From positions 1,922,001 through 1,986,000 of the forward strand of contig CAVQBJ010000008.1 in the NCBI GenBank assembly GCA_963710725.1: a DNA stretch of 64,000 bases, in the 5' to 3' direction. Origin of the DNA: CAVQBJ01 sp963710725. Lineage in GTDB: Bacteria; Actinomycetota; Thermoleophilia; Solirubrobacterales; Solirubrobacteraceae. The translations under genes were made by a program, and so were the position numbers. This document shows positions 25,970 through 33,686 of this stretch, in pieces. How positions within the stretch are numbered: the first letter of the stretch is position 1; each line of letters opens with the position of its first letter. The notes under the pieces are model-generated. The model saw only the letters and a program-made list of their open reading frames with translations, did no database searches and was not told the DNA's origin.

Positions 25970-27485
25970 TCAGGTGGGCTCAGCGGGCGATGACGGTCAC
26001 ACCCTCGACAGGCGCGCCTTCCTGATCGCACTCGGCGGCGCCGGCCTGGCGCTGACGGCCGGGTGTGGAACCGCCACCGAGACGGGCTCGGTGCTCGCGC
26101 GCGCCGTCCGGGTCCCGGGAGCGGCGCCACGCACGCTCCAGCAGGCCATCCGCGGGCCGGTGTTCGTGCGGGGCCGCCCCGGCTTCACCCGGGCGGCGCA
26201 CCTCTACAACCCCCGCTTCGACGACGTGCTCCCGAGCGCGGTGGCCCGCCCGATCGACGTGCGCGACGTGCGCGACGCCATCCGCTTCACCGTTGCCCGC
26301 GGTATACGTGTTCGGGCTCGCTCCGGCGGACACAGCTACGCGGGCTACTCGACGCTGTCGAACGGAGTCGTGCTCGACCTGCGCACGCTGAACGCGATCG
26401 ATGTCGACAGGCGCGCGGGCACCGCCACGATCGGCGCCGGCGCGCAACTGATCGACATCTACGCCGGGTTGGCCCGGAAGGGTGTGACGCTCCCGGGCGG
26501 ATCCTGCCCGTCGGTCGGAGTGTCCGGCGTCACGCTCGGCGGCGGATTTGGCCTGGCCGGACGGCGCTTCGGCCTCACGACCGACAACCTGATCGGCGTC
26601 AGCATCGTCACCGCCGACGGGCAGCTGCGAACCGTGGACGAGCGCTCCGACCCCGATCTCCTGTGGGCGCTGAAGGGTGGGGGCGGCGGCAACTTCGGAA
26701 TCGTCACCGACTTCACCTTCAGGGTGCATCGGCTGCCCGCGAGCGCGGCCTACTTCGAGGTCAGCTGGCCCTGGTCGTCGGCCGACGAGGCGATCGCCGC
26801 GTGGCAGTCATGGGCGCCGCACACGACCGACCGGGCGACGTCGATTCTGCACGTGGCCTCTGGGGCTGCGCCCTCGATCGCCGCCAACGGACAGTACCTC
26901 GGGCCCCTCGACGCGCTCCCGGGACTGCTCCGGCCGCTGCTCAACGTGCCTGGCGCCCAGCTCGGCGGCCAGGTCGAATTGTCCTACCTGCCGCTCCAGC
27001 TCCTGCTGGCCGGATGCGCGAATCACAGCGTGGCGGCCTGTCACACCGTCGGCGCGGCCCCTCGCGGCGTGTTGCCGCGCCAGACGTTCAACGCCAAATC
27101 CGACTACGTCGCCAGACCGCTGTCGCGGGCCGGGCGAGCGGCGATGATCGCCGCCGCCGAGGCCCCGGGCTCGGGTGCCATGCTCTGCGACGCCTACGGG
27201 GGCGCGATCAACCGCGTCGCTCCCACGGCCACCGCATTCGTGCACCGCGAGCAGCTGTTCTGCATCCAGTACTACGGTGACGGCGGCAGCGCGGCGTGGA
27301 TCGGCCAGGCATGGCGAAGGATGCGTCGGCATGTCTCTGGGCAGGCCTACCAGAACTACATAGACCCGTCACTGAAGCGCTGGCAGCAGGCGTATTACGG
27401 CGAGAACCTTCGTCGCCTCGAGGCGACCCGGGAGCGGGTCGACCCTCACCACTACTTCAACTTCCCGCAGGCGATCGGTCGCTGA
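25941..27485 (+). CDS. Tat-exported FAD-linked oxidase with BBE domain
   Basis: This is a berberine-bridge-enzyme-like oxidoreductase. The N terminus has a twin-arginine signal (LDRRAFLIALGGAGLAL) ending in a lipobox (LTAGC), so the protein is probably a Tat-translocated lipoprotein. The FAD domain has ARSGGHSYAGYS, whose His is the usual 8-alpha-histidyl site, and GSCPSVGVSGVTLGGGFGLA, whose Cys would be the second covalent bond. The C terminus has the BBE motif YYGENLRRLEATRERVDPHH. Substrates in the family include sugars and alkaloid-like molecules. The ATG overlaps the flotillin end by 29 nt, and a GTG at 25974 is an alternative. Confidence 0.85.
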   Translation: MIVRRRPTVDQVGSAGDDGHTLDRRAFLIALGGAGLALTAGCGTATETGSVLARAVRVPGAAPRTLQQAIRGPVFVRGRPGFTRAAHLYNPRFDDVLPSAVARPIDVRDVRDAIRFTVARGIRVRARSGGHSYAGYSTLSNGVVLDLRTLNAIDVDRRAGTATIGAGAQLIDIYAGLARKGVTLPGGSCPSVGVSGVTLGGGFGLAGRRFGLTTDNLIGVSIVTADGQLRTVDERSDPDLLWALKGGGGGNFGIVTDFTFRVHRLPASAAYFEVSWPWSSADEAIAAWQSWAPHTTDRATSILHVASGAAPSIAANGQYLGPLDALPGLLRPLLNVPGAQLGGQVELSYLPLQLLLAGCANHSVAACHTVGAAPRGVLPRQTFNAKSDYVARPLSRAGRAAMIAAAEAPGSGAMLCDAYGGAINRVAPTATAFVHREQLFCIQYYGDGGSAAWIGQAWRRMRRHVSGQAYQNYIDPSLKRWQQAYYGENLRRLEATRERVDPHHYFNFPQAIGR

Positions 27486-27533
27486 GCGTCGGGCGCCCGC
27501 GGACGATACAGTCCGAGGCTGGGAGCGCATTCC

Positions 27534-29081
27534 GTGACCGCTGGAGCGATCGCCGGTGCAGGTCCGGCCGCCGGCAGGGATCAAGATTCCGCCGGCGAGC
27601 GGCTGACGGCGTTCGCCGGGCGCCCGGTGTTCGCCATGGCGGCGATCGTCGTGGCGGTCCTCGTGGCCACCTCGGGCGCCTACGGGTACCACCGCGACGA
27701 GCTGTACTTCCTCGCGTCCGGTCACCATCTCGCCTGGGGCTATCCAGATCAGCCCCTGTTCGTGCCCTTGGTCGCTCGGCTGATGTCGGACATCGCGCCG
27801 ACGTCGCTCGTGGTGCTGCGGCTGCCGTCATCCCTGGCGGCGGCGGCTGTCGTCGCCCTGACGGGCCTGCTGGGGCGCGAGCTCGGTGGCGGGCGCGGCG
27901 CGCAGGTGCTGGCGGCGGGCGCGATGGCGGCCAGCGCGCTCGTCGTCGGCGGCGGTCACACGCTCAACACGACGATCTTCGACCTCGCCGTCTCCGCGCT
28001 CGTCTGCTGGCTGATCGTTCACATCCTGCGCACGGGCGACGAGCGGCTGTGGCTCGTCGTCGGCCTCGTCGTCGGCCTGGGCCTGTTCGACAGCGACCTG
28101 CTCGCCTTCCTGATGTTCGCGGTCGTCGTCGGGCTCGCGCTGGTGGGGCCCCGGCGCGTGTTCACCTCACCGTGGCTGTATGCCGGCGGCCTGCTGGCGA
28201 TCGCGATGTGGACGCCCTACCTCGCCTGGCAGGCCAGCCACGGCTGGCCCGAGCTGACGGTCGCGCGGTCGATCGCCAACGGCGGCTCGGGCACGTCCGC
28301 GCCACGCTGGCTCGTGCTACCGGAGCAACTCATCCTCGTGAGCCTGTACCTCTCGCCGGTCTGGATCGCCGGTCTGATCCGACTCCTTCGCGGCCCAGCG
28401 CTGCGCCGCTGGCGTGCGCTCGGCGTCGCCTACCTCGTGCTCGCGGCGGTGTTCATCATCACCGGGGGCAAGCCGTACTACCTGGGCGGGATGATCCCGC
28501 TGCTCCTCGCCGCCGGCGCGCAGCCGGTCATCGAGTGGCTCCAGCGCGGCCGCGTGCGGGCGCGGCGCGCGGCGATTGTCGCCGCGTTCGTGCTCACGCT
28601 GGCCGAGCTTCCCGTCCTGTTGCCGCTGGTGCCGGTAGGCGACCTGCACAACACATCGATCGTCAAGCTCAACTACGACGCCGGCGAGACGGTCGGCTGG
28701 CCGACCTACGTCCACGAGATCGCCGGGGTGTACGACGAACTCCCGACGGCAGCACGCCCACGGACGATCGTGCTCGCCAGCAACTACGGCGAGGCCGGAG
28801 CCGTCGACCGCTACGGACCGGCGGACCGCCTGCCGGCCGTGTACAGCGGGCACAACGCCTACTGGTATTGGGGACCGCCGCCGGCGAGCGCGACAACGGC
28901 GGTTGCGGTCGGCTTCGATCGCGATCAGCTCACACCGTTCTGCGGGACACTCCGCTTGGCCGCCACGCTCAACAACCGCGTGGACGTCAACGACGACGAG
29001 CAGGACGCGCCGGTGTGGGTGTGCGCTGACTTGCGCAAGCGCTGGGCCGCGGTCTGGCCGGGGCTGCGGGACTTCGGATGA
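27534..29081 (+). CDS. GT39-like membrane glycosyltransferase
   Basis: The 515-aa polytopic protein resembles GT-C glycosyltransferases of the ArnT/PMT group. After TM1 the first loop has YGYHRDELYFLASGHHLAWG and YPDQPLFVPLVARL, where the acidic pair and the PDQPP-like motif form the usual active-site loop. About ten further helices follow, then a short soluble C-terminal domain (VLASNYGEAGAVDRYG). It would use a polyprenyl-phosphate sugar outside the membrane. The acceptor is unknown. The GTG start lies 49 bp after the FAD oxidase. Confidence 0.8.
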   Translation: MTAGAIAGAGPAAGRDQDSAGERLTAFAGRPVFAMAAIVVAVLVATSGAYGYHRDELYFLASGHHLAWGYPDQPLFVPLVARLMSDIAPTSLVVLRLPSSLAAAAVVALTGLLGRELGGGRGAQVLAAGAMAASALVVGGGHTLNTTIFDLAVSALVCWLIVHILRTGDERLWLVVGLVVGLGLFDSDLLAFLMFAVVVGLALVGPRRVFTSPWLYAGGLLAIAMWTPYLAWQASHGWPELTVARSIANGGSGTSAPRWLVLPEQLILVSLYLSPVWIAGLIRLLRGPALRRWRALGVAYLVLAAVFIITGGKPYYLGGMIPLLLAAGAQPVIEWLQRGRVRARRAAIVAAFVLTLAELPVLLPLVPVGDLHNTSIVKLNYDAGETVGWPTYVHEIAGVYDELPTAARPRTIVLASNYGEAGAVDRYGPADRLPAVYSGHNAYWYWGPPPASATTAVAVGFDRDQLTPFCGTLRLAATLNNRVDVNDDEQDAPVWVCADLRKRWAAVWPGLRDFG

Positions 29082-29147
29082 GTGGCAGGCGCGTCGGCAC
29101 CGGGGACAACGCGTTCACCGCGAGCGAGGGGCCGCGCCCGGCGGACC

Positions 29148-29918
29148 CTACGGGCAGGCCAAGGACCCGCTCACCGACACCATGCTCCCGTCGGCAAAGC
29201 TCGCGCTGGTGGCGTCCGGCAGCGACGGCGGGCACTTGCGCGGCAGGTCGAACAGCCCGACGGACGTCTTCACGCTTTCGCGGACCGACTTCCCGTTCCG
29301 CTTGACCGTCTTCGTCGTCGTGACGGTGTGCGTGCCGCCGACGGTGAACTGGAGCGCCACGATAGAGCCGTTGGGGGCACCGGGCACCGTCGGGATCGGC
29401 GGGATGCTCACGTCGATCTTCTGAGCATAGGGTGCCGTCGTCGGCGTCAGCGTGCCGGAGAAGGTGAGCGTCTCCTCGACCGGGGAGGTGCCGTTCGCCC
29501 ACCCCTCGTAACGGATCGGACTGCGGGAGACCAGGTAGATGTCGATGACGGCGGTCTCGTCGAGCTGGGACGTGCCCAGCGCCGCCTGCACCTGCGCCGT
29601 GCCCTGGCCGATGCGAGAGCCCGACGGGCACGCCGGGGCGACGCTGGTCGCCGCCTGGATCAGCGCGAGCGGGCACACCGGGGTGGTCACGAAGTTGTAG
29701 GTCGCCCCCGGTGGTACATCGACGATCAGCTCGGTCAGCGGTGAGGGGATGCCGCCGAGGGAGCTAGTCACGCTGAGGTCGACGCTCAGGCTCCCGGGCC
29801 CCCCGGGGCGACCGCCGAGCGCGGGCGAGGAGACGATCTGCTCGGCGCCCAGGGCGGACGCCGGCAGGCCGGCCGCGACGGCGACGAGCGCGAGCGAAGC
29901 GGCTGCGAGGCTGCGCAT
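29148..29918 (-). CDS. Secreted protein, hypothetical
   Basis: The 256-aa product has a signal peptide (LAAASLALVAVAAGLPASALG). The beta-rich exported body has repeated Thr/Ser/Pro segments and cysteines spaced for disulfides (PVCPLALI, APACPSGS, RKCPPSLP, SLACP). I do not recognise a family. It begins 9 bp after the preceding gene's stop and is the last of a three-gene minus-strand operon with the hydrolase. Confidence 0.7.
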   Translation of the reverse strand: MRSLAAASLALVAVAAGLPASALGAEQIVSSPALGGRPGGPGSLSVDLSVTSSLGGIPSPLTELIVDVPPGATYNFVTTPVCPLALIQAATSVAPACPSGSRIGQGTAQVQAALGTSQLDETAVIDIYLVSRSPIRYEGWANGTSPVEETLTFSGTLTPTTAPYAQKIDVSIPPIPTVPGAPNGSIVALQFTVGGTHTVTTTKTVKRNGKSVRESVKTSVGLFDLPRKCPPSLPDATSASFADGSMVSVSGSLACP

Positions 29919-29927
29919 CCCCGGTCC

Positions 29928-30371
29928 CTACAGCGTCGCCGGGTCGACCCCGGCGCGGTCGTGGAACTCGGCCATGCTCTCGGTGCGCTGAGGCTGGCTG
30001 AGGCCGTAGCCGTTCACCGCGTTCCAGTACCGCACGCTCTCCGGGACGCGGTAGGTCTCGTTATAGAGCGTGAACCAGTCCGGGTGGTCGAAGACGAGCT
30101 TCATCAGCCGCACGTGCAGCGGGCTGGTGTAGAAGCGCCGAAGCGCGGCGTGGTCGCGCCAGTAGGAGAGCATCACGAACTCGCGCGGCCCGGCCATCGC
30201 GGACTTGGCCTGCAGGCAGCCCTCCGTGTTGCGGGCCGTGAAGAGCATGCGCGGACCCTGCGACACGAAGTACGCGAACGCGATCGGATTGCGCACGATC
30301 GCGCCGTTGAAATAGGCCACGGCGGTCGGCTCGGAGAGATCGATCACGAACGAACGGTCGGCGTCTCGCAT
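29928..30371 (-). CDS. DUF4188-like dimeric alpha/beta-barrel protein
   Basis: The 147-aa protein resembles DUF4188 or monooxygenase-like ferredoxin folds: VMLSYWRDHAALRRFYTSPL, then HPDWFTLYNETYRVPESVRY and WNAVNGYGLS. Such proteins are small enzymes or stress proteins of unclear function. Its start overlaps the hydrolase stop by 28 nt, so the two are co-translated. Confidence 0.6.
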   Translation of the reverse strand: MRDADRSFVIDLSEPTAVAYFNGAIVRNPIAFAYFVSQGPRMLFTARNTEGCLQAKSAMAGPREFVMLSYWRDHAALRRFYTSPLHVRLMKLVFDHPDWFTLYNETYRVPESVRYWNAVNGYGLSQPQRTESMAEFHDRAGVDPATL

Positions 30372-31204
30372 CGGGCGGCTCCTCTCAGGAAGGCGATCAG
30401 GTGACGCTCAACGGCGTCCGGGTCATCACCGTGCGGCCAGTGACCGCTGTTGGGCAGCACGACGATCTGCGCCCCCGGGAACGCCTCGCGCTGGCGTACG
30501 GCCTGGGCGACGGGCAGGTAGACGTCGTGCGCGCCCCACAGCACGAGCGTGGGCACGTGCAGCTCACGGAAGCGATCGGCGAACTGCGCGAGGCTCGCCT
30601 CGTCGGTGTTGCGATACAGCCGCAGCGCGGTGGTGCGCGCGGATGGTTCGAACTCGTCGTAGAGCTGGTCGACGAACGCGGACGGCAGCGGTTGCGGCTG
30701 CCCGCGGCGCAGAAGCAGGCCGAACCCACGGCGCGTGGTCATCGCGCTGAACGCCTCGCCGATGACCGGCGTGCGCCACACCCGCGCCAGCGCGTGCCAG
30801 CGATAGGCGATGAGCACCCCGGTGTCGATGAGCGTGACGCTGGCCACCCGTTCCGGGTGCTGCGCGGCCCAGGTCAGGCCGAAGGCGCCGCCGAAGTCGT
30901 GCAGGACGAGATGGACGCGACCGAGGCCGGCGTCGTCGATCTGCTGGCCGAGCCAGGCGGCGTAGGCCTCGACAGTGAAGGGAAATCCGGGCGGCGCCGG
31001 GGCTCCCGCGAACCCCGGCAGCGTCGGCGCCAGGGAACGCCCGTCGATCGCCTCGGAGGCTGGCGCGACGAAGCGGTCCCAGTGGCGGCCGGAGCCCGGA
31101 TTGCCGTGCACGAACACCACGCCGGCGACCCCGGGCGACGACGGGTCGTTCGTCGCCATCGGTAGGCCGACATCCCCGGAGACGGTGTGATCGCGCGTAG
31201 GCAT
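30344..31204 (-). CDS. Alpha/beta hydrolase with Asp nucleophile
   Basis: The 286-aa enzyme has the oxyanion motif VFVHGNPGSGRHWDRF, the nucleophile elbow LVLHDFGGAFGLTWA and the catalytic His in LPNSGHWPHGDDP. Asp replaces Ser at the nucleophile, as in epoxide hydrolases and haloalkane dehalogenases, so one of these is likely. The ATG at 31204 lies exactly 7 nt after TATTGT of a strong promoter (TTGACA-N18-TATTGT), so the mRNA is leaderless. A GTG 9 nt earlier would fall upstream of the predicted transcript start. It leads the three-gene operon. Confidence 0.85.
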   Translation of the reverse strand: MPTRDHTVSGDVGLPMATNDPSSPGVAGVVFVHGNPGSGRHWDRFVAPASEAIDGRSLAPTLPGFAGAPAPPGFPFTVEAYAAWLGQQIDDAGLGRVHLVLHDFGGAFGLTWAAQHPERVASVTLIDTGVLIAYRWHALARVWRTPVIGEAFSAMTTRRGFGLLLRRGQPQPLPSAFVDQLYDEFEPSARTTALRLYRNTDEASLAQFADRFRELHVPTLVLWGAHDVYLPVAQAVRQREAFPGAQIVVLPNSGHWPHGDDPDAVERHLIAFLRGAARCETPTVRS

Positions 31205-31211
31205 GGGCGAC

Positions 31212-31241
31212 ACAATAGCTCGAACCGAGCCATTGTGTCAA
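31212..31241 (-). promoter_or_regulatory. Near-consensus sigma-70-type promoter of the hydrolase operon
   Basis: The minus strand reads TTGACA (31241-31236), an 18-nt spacer, TATTGT (31217-31212), then 7 nt and the ATG. It is the best promoter I see in the window. Confidence 0.8.
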
Positions 31242-31291
31242 GGGGTATCGACGCGACGTCGACCCGCACGCCTCGAGCGTCGCCCGGCGAG

Positions 31292-31297
31292 TAGAGT
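31292..31297 (+). promoter_or_regulatory. -10 of a leaderless promoter for the SDR gene
   Basis: TAGAGT is followed by exactly 7 nt and the GTG at 31305. Confidence 0.55.
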
Positions 31298-31304
31298 CCG
31301 CGGG

Positions 31305-32138
31305 GTGACGGTCGTCGTGCTCACCGGGGCCACGCGCGGCATCGGTCGCGCTGCGGCCGTCGAACTCGCCGCGCAGGGAGCGGAGGTCGCGCTCGTGGGC
31401 CGCGATGGCGAGCGCGTCACCGCCGTGGCCGAGGAGGCGCGGTCGGCCGGCGGCGGCGCCGACGTACACGAGCACGTCGCCGATCTGCTGCTGCTGTCCG
31501 AGGTGCGCCGGCTCGCCGAGGAGCTTCGCGACCGCTACGAGCACATCGACGTCCTGGCGAACAACGCCGGCGCGCTGTTCGCCTCGCGGCAGGAGACCTC
31601 CGAGGGTTTCGAGCGAACCTTCGCTCTCAACCATCTCGCTCCGTTCCTGCTCACCAATCTGCTGCGGGATCGGCTCGCCGCCGGCCGCGTCGTGACCACG
31701 GCGTCCGACGCCCACCAAGCCGGACGGCTCGCGCTCGACGACCTGCAATCCGCGCGGTCCTACTCCGCCATGCGCGTGTACGGCACCTCGAAGCTCTGCA
31801 ACATTCTCTTCACCCGCGAGCTCGCCCGGCGCGCCCCGGAGCTGCACGCGAACTGCTTTCACCCCGGCGTCGTGCGCACGGGCTTCGGCAAGAACGAGAA
31901 CGGCGTCTGGCGCGTGCTGACCACGGTCGGCTCGCCCTTCTTCCGCTCGCCGCAGCGCGGCGCTCGCTCGCTCGTGTGGCTCGCGCTCTCCGACGAGGCC
32001 GGCCCCCTGACCGGCGAATACGTCCAGGACGAGAAAGTCGTTGCTCCCAGCGCCCAGGCGCAGGACGACGACCTCGCCACGAGCCTGTGGGAGCGCAGTG
32101 CCGAACTGGTCGGCCTCCCCGCCGACGCGCCGGCGTGA
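31305..32138 (+). CDS. Short-chain dehydrogenase/reductase, retinol-dehydrogenase-like
   Basis: The 277-aa enzyme has the Rossmann motif LTGATRGIGRAAAVEL (TGxxxGIG), LANNAGALFASR (NNAG) and the active-site Tyr-Lys in MRVYGTSKLCNILFTREL, with the upstream Ser in VTTASDAHQ. The pattern HPGVVRTGFG and the overall layout are those of retinol-dehydrogenase/WW-oxidoreductase-like SDRs. The substrate is unknown. It is divergent from the hydrolase operon and also leaderless. Confidence 0.88.
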   Translation: MTVVVLTGATRGIGRAAAVELAAQGAEVALVGRDGERVTAVAEEARSAGGGADVHEHVADLLLLSEVRRLAEELRDRYEHIDVLANNAGALFASRQETSEGFERTFALNHLAPFLLTNLLRDRLAAGRVVTTASDAHQAGRLALDDLQSARSYSAMRVYGTSKLCNILFTRELARRAPELHANCFHPGVVRTGFGKNENGVWRVLTTVGSPFFRSPQRGARSLVWLALSDEAGPLTGEYVQDEKVVAPSAQAQDDDLATSLWERSAELVGLPADAPA

Positions 32139-32169
32139 CCCCTCACACCCTCTGGAACGGAGACCGCAC

Positions 32170-32712
32170 ATGAGATCGATCCGACGGTCACCCGGGCAGC
32201 TCGCCGTGCTGTTCGTCGTCGCCGCGCTCGCGGCCGGCTGCGGCAGCAGCACGTCGTCTACGTCTTCGACGGCGAGCGGAGCCTCGAGCCAGGGCGCGAC
32301 GTCGCATCTCGCCACCGCGAAGTTCGTCCTGCACGCCGGCCTCGCGATCGGCGCCTTCCACCGCTACATCTACGAGCCGGCGAAGTCGGGGACGTTCAGC
32401 GGCAGCCCCCTCGATCACAAGGCGGCGCTCGTCAAGGCCGGACTCGCGGGGCTGTTCGCCTACCACGAGCTCAAGCTCGCCCTGCAGGACGCCAAGCAGA
32501 GCCCGCTGCTGAGCCGCCTCGCGGCCTCGGTTGCGGCGCTCGGGGCGAAGCTCAAGGGCCTCGTCCCCGGGCTGAAGAGCGGCAGCGTCAGCAGCGCGAC
32601 GATCGACTCGGCGCAGGGTGACGTCTCGAGTCTGACCGGCGCCGCGGGGGGCGCCGGAGCGAGCATCACCGCGAAGGCACCGTCGGAGTTCCAGCTGGTC
32701 ACCGGCGGCTAA
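32170..32712 (+). CDS. Lipoprotein, hypothetical
   Basis: The 180-aa product has a lipoprotein signal: basic start MRSIRRS, hydrophobic LAVLFVVAALAAGC and lipobox AAGC. A Ser/Thr-rich linker and a helical Ala/Gly/Leu-rich domain follow. It probably sits on the outer face of the cytoplasmic membrane. The ATG follows CGGAG. I do not recognise a family. Confidence 0.7.
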   Translation: MRSIRRSPGQLAVLFVVAALAAGCGSSTSSTSSTASGASSQGATSHLATAKFVLHAGLAIGAFHRYIYEPAKSGTFSGSPLDHKAALVKAGLAGLFAYHELKLALQDAKQSPLLSRLAASVAALGAKLKGLVPGLKSGSVSSATIDSAQGDVSSLTGAAGGAGASITAKAPSEFQLVTGG

Positions 32713-33377
32713 CGGCCGACGCGGGCGAGCAGCTGCGCGGCCTCCTCGCCGAGCCCGAGCGCCTCCGCGCACTCGACCAGCCGTTCCGCGCGCTCCTCGC
32801 CGACGAGCCCGAGCAGCACGTCGAGTTGGGCGCCGCCGTCGAGCACCGCCGCGACTCGCACGAGATCGGCGTCCTGCAGGCGGGCGATGCACTCGACGAG
32901 CGCCGCGCGGTCGAGATGCCCGACGAAGCGGCCCATGGCCACGTGCTCGCCGCAGGCGGCCATCGCCGCGGCCACGCCACCGACGGTCGCCGGGGAGCAG
33001 GTCGCGATCACCGCGGCGGCTCGTCGCGGGTCGAGCTCGGCTGCGAGCTCGGCGAGGAAATCGATCGAGAAGTGCTGGGCGATCTCCGCCGCGCGCTCGG
33101 GCTCGACGAGGCCCGTGACGCGCGCGCAGATGAGCGGCCCGAGCACGTGCTCACCGATGTGGGCGGCGGTGCGCGACGGGACGAGCCGGGCTGCATCGGC
33201 GACCCGCTGGAACGCCGGCCGGTCCCCGTCGAAGAGCACATCGGTCATCTGCTCGCGGTAGCGGGACAGCTCCCCTGCGGGCACGTCGCGCACGAACGCG
33301 AGTGCGTCCGGCTCGGTGGTTCCGAGCAGTCGCCCGAGCTTCGCCGCCTCGGCGCGACTCTCCACCTGTGCGGTCAC
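32709..33377 (-). CDS. All-helical protein, hypothetical
   Basis: The 222-aa protein is built of short Ala/Leu-rich helices with repeated patterns such as LDPRRAAAVIATCSPATVGG and LDRAALVECIARLQDADLVR. These slightly recall the MgtE N domain or HEAT-like repeats, but I cannot assign it. It is coupled by ATGA to an upstream 63-aa gene. It converges with the lipoprotein gene, overlapping by 4 nt at their 3' ends. Confidence 0.6.
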   Translation of the reverse strand: MTAQVESRAEAAKLGRLLGTTEPDALAFVRDVPAGELSRYREQMTDVLFDGDRPAFQRVADAARLVPSRTAAHIGEHVLGPLICARVTGLVEPERAAEIAQHFSIDFLAELAAELDPRRAAAVIATCSPATVGGVAAAMAACGEHVAMGRFVGHLDRAALVECIARLQDADLVRVAAVLDGGAQLDVLLGLVGEERAERLVECAEALGLGEEAAQLLARVGR

Positions 33378-33565
33378 GGTGCGAGGATTCGGCGCACGAG
33401 GCCGCGGACGGGGCGCGGGACGTGATCGAGGGCCTCGTCGGTGGCCTGCTCGAGCATGCGCTGCTGGCGCTGCACCGCGCGCAGGGCGTAGCCGTCGAGC
33501 CGGGCGCGATCGGGCCCGTCAAGCGACGCCGGGGGAACGGGCAGGTGGTCGGACATGTCCATCAC
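33374..33565 (-). CDS. Small helical protein, hypothetical
   Basis: A 63-aa product (MSDHLPVPPASLDGPDRARL, then YALRAVQRQQRMLEQATDEA) whose stop overlaps the start of the next gene as ATGA. The overlap and helical composition support a real gene. The start could be the GTG at 33565 or the ATG 3 or 9 nt later. Confidence 0.55.
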   Translation of the reverse strand: MMDMSDHLPVPPASLDGPDRARLDGYALRAVQRQQRMLEQATDEALDHVPRPVRGLVRRILAP

Positions 33566-33686
33566 GCAGGGATTTCGGGACTCGCTGTATGCACGCTAGC
33601 CGCCGGCGGGCCGGCCGGACATGGGGCAAATGACGTCACCGCCCCCGGGGAAACCACGCACCCGGCGGTCGCGAGCCGTCGAGAGA

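Noticed and set aside
32709..33377. MgtE N-domain assignment
   Set aside because: The helical repeats only weakly resemble it and no Mg transporter domain follows, so it stays unassigned.
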